From assembly GCF_001904745.1 (NCBI RefSeq), contig NZ_MRCD01000053.1, forward strand, positions 1-60,810: a stretch of 60,810 nucleotides of DNA, given 5' to 3'. Positions 29,289 through 37,880 of the stretch are shown here, one piece after another. Under the pieces are notes generated by a model. That model was not told where the DNA came from, searched no databases, and saw nothing but the letters and a program-made list of their open reading frames with translations. The position numbers and the translations under genes were made by a program. How positions within the stretch are numbered: position 1 is the stretch's first letter; each line of letters opens with the position of its first letter. Origin of the DNA: Calothrix sp. HK-06. GTDB taxonomy: Bacteria; Cyanobacteriota; Cyanobacteriia; Cyanobacteriales; Nostocaceae.

Positions 29289-31379
29289 ATGTTGCCCACT
29301 GTATTTGATCGTCATAAATTTACTTCCACAAGACCGACATACAAGCTTTACCTGTTGATGTGCGCTGCTTCCACCTCTTTTCTCTGGGTGTTTGCGACGA
29401 TTCAACCCATTAAAGCTCAAGTCAATCCTCAATCTGTTGGGGAGTTGTTGCCGGTTCCAAAGTCACCTCCTACAAAGTCTCAGGCGCCACAGTCTGTTCC
29501 ACCACCACCTGGTGAGCAAACAAGTACTGTATTGCCCAACAGCACAGGTTTTGCGAATGTCAATAATTTGGTGCTTTCAAACGAGGCAACTCAATCACTT
29601 GGTCAGTTAGAAAACTCGTTTATTCAGGAAAGTAAGAATACACGCCAAAGCGTTTCTCGACGTTCTAAGAATTCCACACCAGTTGCTCCTTTGAAGACAC
29701 AACAGTTTTCAGCTATTGGTGGAGATACTTCAGATTCAATCGGACTACAACAAAGTAGTTCATTGGTATCGCAAAGTTTAGGGCAATTGAATAGTCAATC
29801 GGGTAATACAAATACCCAAGAGTTTACAGCACCTGGAATGGCGCCTGGGACTGGACCGACATTTAATCAACTATTAAATTCCCAACCAAGTAACGGTGCA
29901 GTTGCTCCTTTACCTCCACTGGTTGGTGAAAGTCAGTCATCACAGTTCGGCACAAACTTAGTTACTAACACAACTCCGACTTTTAACCAGCTATTAAATA
30001 GTTCGACCACATCTAGAGGGAACCAAGCAAATTTAACTGGCACAGCACCAACTTTTAATCAATTACTTAATGGTCAAAAAGTTGTAAATCAATCTTTTGT
30101 TAATAGCAACGCTCCTCTAACATTCGAGCAAATTCTCAATGCTCAACCACCAGGTGCTTCTGAGGCGCCGACTCCAAGCGCACCGCTCTCATACGAGCAA
30201 ATTCTTAATGCTCCTGTTGGCAACCCGAACCAATCTATGGCTACATCGGTTGCCCCCACATTTAACCAAATTTTGAATTCGCAAGGTGGAACTTTTCCAA
30301 CACCAGGTGAGGCAATAAGACAAGAGCGACTCCAAAGTCAGGCTCTACCGGAAAGAACAACACGACCATCAACAGAAGTGCGACCTTTACTCAACAGTAC
30401 TGCGTTAACAGAACCGACGTTGAGAGTGGAAGGCGTATACGTTACCCAAAAAGAAACATCGGCACGGGCACGAGTTGCAGGAATTTATCCACTGACTCCA
30501 AATGTATTATTTGGCGCAACGCTTGACTTGGTTAGTAATGGTAGTACTTTTACTGACTCACGCAACGAAGGTTTGAACATTAACGAACTATATTTTGCTA
30601 CTTCGCTAAATGGTCTACCGAATTTACGCTTCGTTGTTGGTCAGTTAGATTTAACTTCGTACTTTGACCGTAATAGCTTTGCGAAAGATGGCGCCAGTCA
30701 GTTTTTCAATCCAGTGTTTCAAACTAACCCGGCTTTAGCAGCAACAGGTATTGCTTCGCGTCCTAGTTTACTTGTAAACTGGAGCGTTACAGATAATATA
30801 GATGCAAAAGCTGCTGTATTTTCTTCTTCAAATAGCCTAAGTAATTTTACTTTAGATGGATTTGCTGGAGAAGTCGGTGTTCGTTATGGTAACGCGATTA
30901 TTCGTGGTACATATGCTACCGACCGAGATGGAGGCAACCGTGACTCGTTCCCAGAAATATTCAGTATTTCTAGAGGTTCGGGGCAGTTTGGAATACTTCG
31001 CGATGACCGTGAAGAAGCATACGGTTTGAACGCCGAAGTTTTTATTCCTAATCTTAAATTGGGATTATTCGGTCGCTACGGTCGCTACGAAAACCGCGAT
31101 GCCAACAGGAGCGCAGATACTTACGTTCTGGGCGCCAGTTTGTTAGATTTATTTACTCCAGATGACCGACTGGGAATAGCTTATGGGCAAGCTTTAACAA
31201 GTGACTCACTTCGCCGTGGAGACCGTCCCGACGTAATAGAAATGTACTACGATTTTCCATTTTTATCTAATTTAAGACTTGGTTTTACGGTGCAGGGACG
31301 CGATAGTTTTGAGGAAACTGTCCTGGGAGTCAGGGTGAAATCAGATTTTGATATAACCCCAAGGGGGAGAGGACGGTAA
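29289..31379 (+). CDS. Outer-membrane channel of the cellulose operon
   Basis: The protein has 696 residues, with a signal peptide ending near PIKAQ. Residues about 35-365 are low in complexity and carry six copies of a seven-residue motif [TS][FY][NE]Q[LI]LN (for example GPTFNQLLNSQ, PLTFEQILNAQ, PLSYEQILNAP). Residues about 375-696 look like an outer-membrane beta barrel: alternating strands, many Arg/Asp/Tyr turns, and a final 'GVRVKSDFDI'. This barrel resembles carbohydrate porins and probably replaces the barrel of BcsC in exporting cellulose. The next gene begins on the last base of this stop codon, so the two are translationally coupled. Confidence 0.75.
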   Translation: MLPTVFDRHKFTSTRPTYKLYLLMCAASTSFLWVFATIQPIKAQVNPQSVGELLPVPKSPPTKSQAPQSVPPPPGEQTSTVLPNSTGFANVNNLVLSNEATQSLGQLENSFIQESKNTRQSVSRRSKNSTPVAPLKTQQFSAIGGDTSDSIGLQQSSSLVSQSLGQLNSQSGNTNTQEFTAPGMAPGTGPTFNQLLNSQPSNGAVAPLPPLVGESQSSQFGTNLVTNTTPTFNQLLNSSTTSRGNQANLTGTAPTFNQLLNGQKVVNQSFVNSNAPLTFEQILNAQPPGASEAPTPSAPLSYEQILNAPVGNPNQSMATSVAPTFNQILNSQGGTFPTPGEAIRQERLQSQALPERTTRPSTEVRPLLNSTALTEPTLRVEGVYVTQKETSARARVAGIYPLTPNVLFGATLDLVSNGSTFTDSRNEGLNINELYFATSLNGLPNLRFVVGQLDLTSYFDRNSFAKDGASQFFNPVFQTNPALAATGIASRPSLLVNWSVTDNIDAKAAVFSSSNSLSNFTLDGFAGEVGVRYGNAIIRGTYATDRDGGNRDSFPEIFSISRGSGQFGILRDDREEAYGLNAEVFIPNLKLGLFGRYGRYENRDANRSADTYVLGASLLDLFTPDDRLGIAYGQALTSDSLRRGDRPDVIEMYYDFPFLSNLRLGFTVQGRDSFEETVLGVRVKSDFDITPRGRGR

Positions 31380-33733
31380 TGAGTATCGAGCAAAAAGGTA
31401 AAAGTTCCTTTTGGGTACAAGCGGCAATTAAAACCCTTTCCTTTTTTCCTTTGTACTTATTCGTTTTTAGTATTGTTGCCGCATCACCTATAGGTATGAT
31501 TGCTCCTGCTGTTGCTCAAAAAGCAAGTAGCTCTGAGCAACGAGGGTTTAACCTTCTGAAAAAAGGTTGGGTGAATGATGCGATTAAAGCTTTTCAACAA
31601 GCTTTAAAAAGCAACCCGCAATCGTTACAAGCCAAGCTGGGACTAGCTATTGGTTATAAACGGGCAGGAAAAATTGATGATGCATGGAATGCTTATCAAC
31701 GGGTATTAGCACAAGACCCAAATAACCAATTAGCCCTGAAAACAATTGGATTGTTTGGTACATATAAACCACAGTGGCAACAAGGAGGTATTCAAGCACT
31801 TTCTAGAGTCTTGCAGCAAAATCCGAATGACTTAGAAGCGCGTAATCTGCGGGCTATTCTTTATTTTTATCAAGGTAGACAGGCTGAAGCAGTTGCTGAC
31901 TTTGAAATTGTGCTGGCAAACAATCCAGCACCAGAAACCATAATAAACGCAGCACAAGCATACACTTACAACGGCGCCTCTGCTAAAGCTGTGGAATTAT
32001 TTAACCGTTATCGCAGCACAGGTAAGCCAATTGTTGGTGATGCTGCTGTTGCCTACGGTAAAGCACTACGTGAAAGTGGTAACGCTACTGCTGCTGTCCA
32101 GGTTTTAGAAGCACAACTACAGCGTTCTTCTGGTCTCGACCGAACTGGTATTGAAACACGCAAAGAGTTAGCTGTTGCGTATCTTGCGAACCAACAGCCA
32201 AATCAAGCTGTGGCAACACTACAGCCGTTGCAAGGTAGACCCGATGCCGTATTACCTTTAGCTCGCGCGCTTAATGATATCCGCAGACGGTCGAATAATC
32301 CGGCTACTTCACAGCAAGTTGCAACGCTTTACCGTCAAGCTTTGTCTGCAACCCCGAACCCATCAACATCACTTGTACGTGAAGTTGCGGATGTATTTAG
32401 TGGTTTGCCTAATGGTGAGCAAGTAGCAGTTCAACTTTATCGTCAGTTAGTTTCGCAGCAACCAAATGATAGAAGTTTGTTAGTGCGGCAACTTGCATTA
32501 GAAAATAAGCTTGGCTTTATTTCTCGTGATGATTTACGGCAACGCTTAAGTTCTGCGCTGCAACCACTACCTTCTGACTCTGTACAGCAACAACAATTAG
32601 CTGTTGCTTTAGCAGAAATTAGCACACCAGATTCAGAGTTTTTACCTATATATCAAAGTTTGGCGGCTAGTCGTAGTGATGTACCAATGTTATATTTCCG
32701 AATTGCACAAATGTACTTGCAACTCGGTGATACAGCAGGTGCCAGACAGGCTTTGGCTTCTTATACAGCGACTCCCGCAGGCACTAGAGATTTAGCACAC
32801 CAGTTATTAGCAGCAGAAATCGAGCGTCGCGAAGGTAGTTTGGATGCAAGTCTGAGACGTTACCAGGCTTTACTGAAGAGTAAACCCGACCGTACCGATA
32901 TTTATGATGCTGGATTACGAGGATTTGCTGGTATTTTGCGGCAGCAGAAACGTTTCGACGAAGCGTTGGTTGTATATGACGAATTAATGAGTCGTAATCC
33001 GCAAAGCCAGGAAATGCAGTTAGGACGAGCAGCGATAGCTTATCAAGCTCGTCGCATATCTGAAGCTGAAGCTAAAGGCGTTTTAGAAAATTGGTTATCA
33101 ACACAGCCAGCAACGAATACACCACCTGAGTTATATAGTTTGGTGGAAATATTACCGCTTTATCCTGAACGCGAAGCGCTTTATAACTACTTAGCTGAAA
33201 TAGACCCGAATAATATTGCCATGCAATTGCGGGTAGTTGAAGCTATTTCCGACCGCAGTCCAGCACAAGCACGCGCTCGTGTCAGACAGTTAATAGCAAG
33301 ATTGCCTCAAAATGCCAATACTTTTGAATTACAAGCCCAGCTAGCAAGAGCAGCAGGTGACTTGAATCAAGCAGGCAAAATTTATGAAAGTGTTCTAGCG
33401 CAACAGCCAGATAATCTTGCTGCTTTATCTGCATTGGGTGGTATTCGATTTGAGCAACAGCGATTTGCGACAGCAGAAGGTATTTACTCAAAAATCATAG
33501 AAGAAAAGCCGGAAGATTTAGATGCACGTCGTGCTGCCGCCGATTTGACGGCAATTTTAGACAAGCCATTGAGCGCGCTCGCGCAAATGGAAAATTTACA
33601 GGTCGAGAAAATGCGTCAAGGTTCAATAGACCCTGAGTTGTCACAACGAATGCAGCAAGTCCAAGAGGAATTTTTACAACGTCGAGGATTTCAGCCACCT
33701 TGGGAAGATTATTTGAGACGGGGAGGCAAATAG
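31379..33733 (+). CDS. Periplasmic TPR protein, BcsC-like scaffold
   Basis: The protein has 784 residues. After a signal peptide (cleavage near PAVAQK) almost the whole length consists of TPR units, beginning 'GFNLLKKGWVNDAIKAFQQA'. It matches the periplasmic TPR portion of BcsC but has no barrel; that role is probably taken by the upstream gene. The start overlaps the previous stop as TAATG, with a GAGAGGA ribosome site before it. It should bridge the inner-membrane synthase (BcsA/BcsB) and the outer-membrane channel. Confidence 0.82.
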   Translation: MSIEQKGKSSFWVQAAIKTLSFFPLYLFVFSIVAASPIGMIAPAVAQKASSSEQRGFNLLKKGWVNDAIKAFQQALKSNPQSLQAKLGLAIGYKRAGKIDDAWNAYQRVLAQDPNNQLALKTIGLFGTYKPQWQQGGIQALSRVLQQNPNDLEARNLRAILYFYQGRQAEAVADFEIVLANNPAPETIINAAQAYTYNGASAKAVELFNRYRSTGKPIVGDAAVAYGKALRESGNATAAVQVLEAQLQRSSGLDRTGIETRKELAVAYLANQQPNQAVATLQPLQGRPDAVLPLARALNDIRRRSNNPATSQQVATLYRQALSATPNPSTSLVREVADVFSGLPNGEQVAVQLYRQLVSQQPNDRSLLVRQLALENKLGFISRDDLRQRLSSALQPLPSDSVQQQQLAVALAEISTPDSEFLPIYQSLAASRSDVPMLYFRIAQMYLQLGDTAGARQALASYTATPAGTRDLAHQLLAAEIERREGSLDASLRRYQALLKSKPDRTDIYDAGLRGFAGILRQQKRFDEALVVYDELMSRNPQSQEMQLGRAAIAYQARRISEAEAKGVLENWLSTQPATNTPPELYSLVEILPLYPEREALYNYLAEIDPNNIAMQLRVVEAISDRSPAQARARVRQLIARLPQNANTFELQAQLARAAGDLNQAGKIYESVLAQQPDNLAALSALGGIRFEQQRFATAEGIYSKIIEEKPEDLDARRAAADLTAILDKPLSALAQMENLQVEKMRQGSIDPELSQRMQQVQEEFLQRRGFQPPWEDYLRRGGK

Positions 33734-33914
33734 TAATTAATAGTGGCGCCAAAACTAGAAAAAGGAAACTTGCAGCCCTAAGTTAATAGTCGAACATAAT
33801 TCGGGAATAATAAGCACAAGGATAAATTTTAATAAATTTCTTTTTATCCTTTTATCCTTTTGCCTTTTACTTCTTGTTTTAAGTTTCGACTTTGGCCAAT
33901 GTTTTTCAAATCCA

Positions 33915-35192
33915 ATGGTTCTTAGGATGCGGCAACTTCCCTTATTATTGGCAATTGTTATACCGATTGGTCTTTGTGGTTGTTTCTCAGGTTATTCGTT
34001 TGTTAAACAGCCTACAGACAAATCAGTAGATACACCGTTAAGTTCTACCCAACCATCTGTTGGTGTTATTGTTTCAACCTTTCTTACGGCAATACCCCCA
34101 TCTACTCCGAATAGGGAGTTGCTAGCGCAAAGCTGGGATGTCTATCGCCGTCGATTTATTCAAAGTGATGGACGGGTGATTGATTACGAAGCCAGCGACC
34201 GTTCTACTAGTGAAGGTCAAGCATATGCCATGCTACGAGCTGTATTAATTGATGATGCTGAGACATTCGCTTTAACTCTGAAATGGGGTGAGAATAATCT
34301 TCAGCGACAAGATAAAGGACAAAAAACTGATAGTTTGTGGGCTTGGAAATGGGGCAAGCGCGCTGATGGAAGTTGGGGTTCTATCGATAAAAATTTTGCC
34401 AGTGATGGTGATATTGATGCGATTACCGCTTTAATTTTTGCTGCGCGTCGTTGGAATCGTCCTGAATATTTAGAATTGGCACGTGCAAAACTCAAAGATT
34501 TGTGGCGCCTATCTGTAGCTCCTGGTCCTCTAAATAAACCGTATTTATTACCAGGCCCATATGCTGCTTTTGTTCCAAATCCATCAACACTGCATCTGAA
34601 TCCTTCGTACTTGGCGCCGTATGCATTTCGTATCTTCGCTACCGTTGACCGCGAACACGATTGGTTGGGATTGGTTGAAACTAGCTACCAAATACTCGAA
34701 AAATCTACCCAGGTTTCAAGAGTCGGTTTGCCTAGCGACTGGGTATCTTTAGATATCAAAACAGGTCAATATCAAGCGTTGCCCTCTGATAGTCCAATCC
34801 AAACTTTATATAGCTTTGATGCTTATAGGGTTTGGTGGCGAGTAGGTTTAGATGCTGCCTGGTTTAATTCGAGTCAGGCAAAACAGTACTTAAAGAACTC
34901 AACGCAACATTTAAAGCAAATGTGGCGTACACAAAGCAAACTGCCCGCGCGCGTTGATTTACAAGGTAACAAACTAGTTGATTACGAAGCGACATCGCAG
35001 TATGCAATGCTATTTTCTGCTTGGGCAATCATTGAACCAGAACTTGGGCAAGAAATATTGGCGAAAAAATTGTTACCTAGATATCGAGAAGGTATATGGG
35101 ATGACTATTCATCATATTATACTCAAAACCTTGCTTGGTTAGGCTTAGTGAGTCCTTCGGTACTACCGAAGCAACTATTATTCGCTAAGTGA
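33915..35192 (+). CDS. GH8 beta-1,4-glucanase of the cellulose operon (BcsZ-like)
   Basis: The protein has 425 residues. It starts with a lipoprotein-type signal (LPLLLAIVIPIGLCGC), so it is likely an anchored periplasmic enzyme. The GH8 catalytic signatures are clear: 'RSTSEGQAYAMLRAVLIDD' with the acid glutamate, and 'FASDGDIDAITALI' with the base aspartate. BcsZ in proteobacterial cellulose operons cuts nascent glucan and is needed for correct fibre assembly; the position between the TPR gene and bcsB supports the same role. About 180 bases separate it from the TPR gene. Confidence 0.88.
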   Translation: MVLRMRQLPLLLAIVIPIGLCGCFSGYSFVKQPTDKSVDTPLSSTQPSVGVIVSTFLTAIPPSTPNRELLAQSWDVYRRRFIQSDGRVIDYEASDRSTSEGQAYAMLRAVLIDDAETFALTLKWGENNLQRQDKGQKTDSLWAWKWGKRADGSWGSIDKNFASDGDIDAITALIFAARRWNRPEYLELARAKLKDLWRLSVAPGPLNKPYLLPGPYAAFVPNPSTLHLNPSYLAPYAFRIFATVDREHDWLGLVETSYQILEKSTQVSRVGLPSDWVSLDIKTGQYQALPSDSPIQTLYSFDAYRVWWRVGLDAAWFNSSQAKQYLKNSTQHLKQMWRTQSKLPARVDLQGNKLVDYEATSQYAMLFSAWAIIEPELGQEILAKKLLPRYREGIWDDYSSYYTQNLAWLGLVSPSVLPKQLLFAK

Positions 35193-35350
35193 TATATATC
35201 TTCTTCTTAATGTCTTTAATAAAGTATCAAGATTGAAGAGCCAATTATAGGTTATAAAAAGAACAAAATTCTTTTTGGTAATTATAACGAAGACAAGACA
35301 GGCTTAATTATCACCAATATCCTAGTTATCCTTTTATTGTGTAATGTCTC

Positions 35351-37753
35351 ATGAAACAGTTGTTTCTTCTTTCCCAAATCAGTAAGAAAGCGTTTGTTGT
35401 CACTTTCTGCTTGCTGCTATTCCCAAATGCACTGCCAAGCGCACGTGCAACGAGCAGCGAAGACGTTAATGGTGTAGCTTCGCTTGGACTAATACTCGCA
35501 CAAGCGACACCGACAACTCAAACTCCCAAAAAGACCGATAGTGCAAAGAGTGAAGAAACAGCTGATGAAAGTAACGCATCTACCGCAGCGAATGTAAAAG
35601 GTTTAATTACTCACAATCTAGAGTTTAATCGTAGTCCGATTGTTGGTAATCGAATGCGGTTACGCGGTATTTACTCTGAAGCTCGTTTAGGTTTTACCCG
35701 TCCTCGTGGCTGGAAAATTGATAGCGGTACGGGAACAGTACAAGCGTTAATTCGCTTTCAGCATTCACCATCGCTTTATGCTAGCCGCTCTAATTTAACA
35801 GTGCTTGTCAATGGTAGAAGTGTTGGTAGTACACCTTTGAACCGCAAGCAGTCTCAAGTTGGTCAGCTACTAGTAAACATTCCACCCAGCATACTTCAAG
35901 ACTATAACGAGCTAACAGTAGTAGGTCAGCAAAATAATTCGCCAGAATGTAGTGACCCAAACAGTCCTGATTTGTGGACAGAGATTCTGCCTGACTCTAA
36001 AATTACTTTCAAATACCAAAAACAACCACTTGCGCTTAACTTTAGCCGTTATCCATTTCCTATCTTTGATGATTTGGGACTGGAAACAAACAAGATTGTT
36101 TACTTACAACCAAGTCAAGCTTCTGCATCATGGTTAACTGCCGCAGGTCGTTTCCAAGCTGCATTAGGACGGTTAGCTGATTTCCGTCCGATTGAAACTA
36201 GCATGGTATCTAGCGTTACATCTGTTAAAGATTCGGAGCGCTTAGTTATTATTGGAACTCCTAGCGAACAACCAGCACTATCAGAACTAAAAGATTTACC
36301 GTTAAAAATTGCAGGTGGGCAAGTTCTGGATAGTAGTAATAATCCAGTGCCCAACGAACGAGGAGTGCTGATTTTAGCTAGCTCTAAAAAAGAGGGTGGG
36401 GCGCCAGTTATTATCGTTACGGGTAATAGTGCTAAAGCAGTTGAAAAAGCTTCCAGATTTTTATCACAGCCCGATTTAAGAAAAATGGGCACAGGTCAAG
36501 TAGTTTATGTTGACCAAATTAAAGAAACAACTACTCCAGGTGTCCGTCAATGGCCGCGTTATTTGCCAGAAGCAAATTCATTCCAACTCAGCGACCTTAA
36601 AACCGCAGTTAATAACGAGCCGTTTAAAGATGTAACTGTACAAGGTGCAGGGGCGCCAGCAGTAGATATTGACTTCCGCGCTTTACCTGATGACAGGTTT
36701 GTTCGTGGTAGCTCAATGAATTTGGTATATAGCTATGGCCCACAAGTTAACCCACGTACTTCTGCGGTTCAGGTTTTTTTAGACGGTAACTTTATCGGTG
36801 GTGCGCGCTTAACAAACGAGTCAGGAGAATCTAGAAAATCATTAAAAGTCGATTTACCTGCAAACCTTGTAAAACCTGATTCAAGGCTACAAGTCTTTTT
36901 CCGGATGAATGCGCGCGAAGCATTTGATAAACAAAAATGTCAGTTTGCTCCAGACCAGCAGCTAACAGGTACTGTTCATGCGGATACAAGCTTTGATTTG
37001 AAACGCGAAACTTCCGTTCAGCTACCAGATTTAAATTTACTCAAATTTGGTTATCCATTTGCGGCGCCTCAAGATTTGTCTAGAACAGCTATCGTCATGC
37101 CGCAAAATCCATCTGCTACAGATATGCTGACGATGTTGGAGTTTACCGAACGTTTAGGAAGATTAAGCAAAGCTGATTCAGTTAAACTTGACGTTTATAC
37201 ACAGGAAAATATACCGGAAACCGTTCGCAAAGAAGATAATTTAGTTGCGATTGGTACACGTGATAAATTCCCGCTACCAGATGCGTTGAAAACATCTGGA
37301 TTTAATTTGAGTCAGCAGTTTAGCAGGGGTACAGCGCAAGCAAGTGTGGTGACTCCGCAAGACGCACAAGGAATGATTAAGCAGGTTATTTCTCCTTGGA
37401 ATAATCAGCGTGTTGTTTTGGCTTTAACTGCTCAGACTGAAACAGGGTTAGAGCGAGTTCGACAAGTTCTTAATCAAGACCCTTGGTTTTTCCAACTTAA
37501 GGAGGATACAGTGCTAATTAGCAGTGACAAAAAAGACCCTGCACTATATGACCCAGACGCTTTTCAACTTGCTTTCTTTGAAGATTCTCCCAGTGTGAGC
37601 CGCGTTGAAAATACATCTCCACTCAGCAAAATATCACGATTAATTCAAGATAATTGGTTGCTATTGATTGTTGGAATTTTGGGTTCATCGCTCTTGCTGT
37701 TTGGAATTGTTCAGTTATATCTAAAGCGTTTAAACACACAGGAAAAAGGGTAG
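35351..37753 (+). CDS. bcsB: Cellulose synthase regulatory subunit BcsB
   Basis: The protein has 800 residues. A signal sequence leads, then a polar stretch, then the two repeated jelly-roll plus alpha/beta units of BcsB ('LTVLVNGRSVGSTPL' and later 'AVQVFLDGNFIGGARL', each followed by 'YPF' and a flavodoxin-like part). One membrane helix near the end (LLLIVGILGSSLLLFGIVQLYL) anchors it beside BcsA. It guides the new glucan chain across the periplasm. The gene lies 159 bases after the GH8 gene and 128 bases before bcsA. Confidence 0.92.
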   Translation: MKQLFLLSQISKKAFVVTFCLLLFPNALPSARATSSEDVNGVASLGLILAQATPTTQTPKKTDSAKSEETADESNASTAANVKGLITHNLEFNRSPIVGNRMRLRGIYSEARLGFTRPRGWKIDSGTGTVQALIRFQHSPSLYASRSNLTVLVNGRSVGSTPLNRKQSQVGQLLVNIPPSILQDYNELTVVGQQNNSPECSDPNSPDLWTEILPDSKITFKYQKQPLALNFSRYPFPIFDDLGLETNKIVYLQPSQASASWLTAAGRFQAALGRLADFRPIETSMVSSVTSVKDSERLVIIGTPSEQPALSELKDLPLKIAGGQVLDSSNNPVPNERGVLILASSKKEGGAPVIIVTGNSAKAVEKASRFLSQPDLRKMGTGQVVYVDQIKETTTPGVRQWPRYLPEANSFQLSDLKTAVNNEPFKDVTVQGAGAPAVDIDFRALPDDRFVRGSSMNLVYSYGPQVNPRTSAVQVFLDGNFIGGARLTNESGESRKSLKVDLPANLVKPDSRLQVFFRMNAREAFDKQKCQFAPDQQLTGTVHADTSFDLKRETSVQLPDLNLLKFGYPFAAPQDLSRTAIVMPQNPSATDMLTMLEFTERLGRLSKADSVKLDVYTQENIPETVRKEDNLVAIGTRDKFPLPDALKTSGFNLSQQFSRGTAQASVVTPQDAQGMIKQVISPWNNQRVVLALTAQTETGLERVRQVLNQDPWFFQLKEDTVLISSDKKDPALYDPDAFQLAFFEDSPSVSRVENTSPLSKISRLIQDNWLLLIVGILGSSLLLFGIVQLYLKRLNTQEKG

Positions 37754-37757
37754 TGTA

Positions 37758-37776
37758 AGGTGGGCACTGCCCACCT
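37758..37776. repeat. Palindromic repeat between bcsB and bcsA
   Basis: AGGTGGGCA-C-TGCCCACCT is a perfect 19-base hairpin. Nearly the same sequence, GTGGGCA-A-TGCCCAC, recurs at 41418-41432. Because it lies within the operon, it may modulate readthrough or mRNA stability. Confidence 0.6.
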
Positions 37777-37880
37777 ACTAGTAAGGGCAGATTTACGAAA
37801 ATTTTAATTCAATTTTAGGTTATTCGTTAACCCTGCCCATACGGTAATCAAAAATCCATAACCAAAAACGCAAAATAAAA

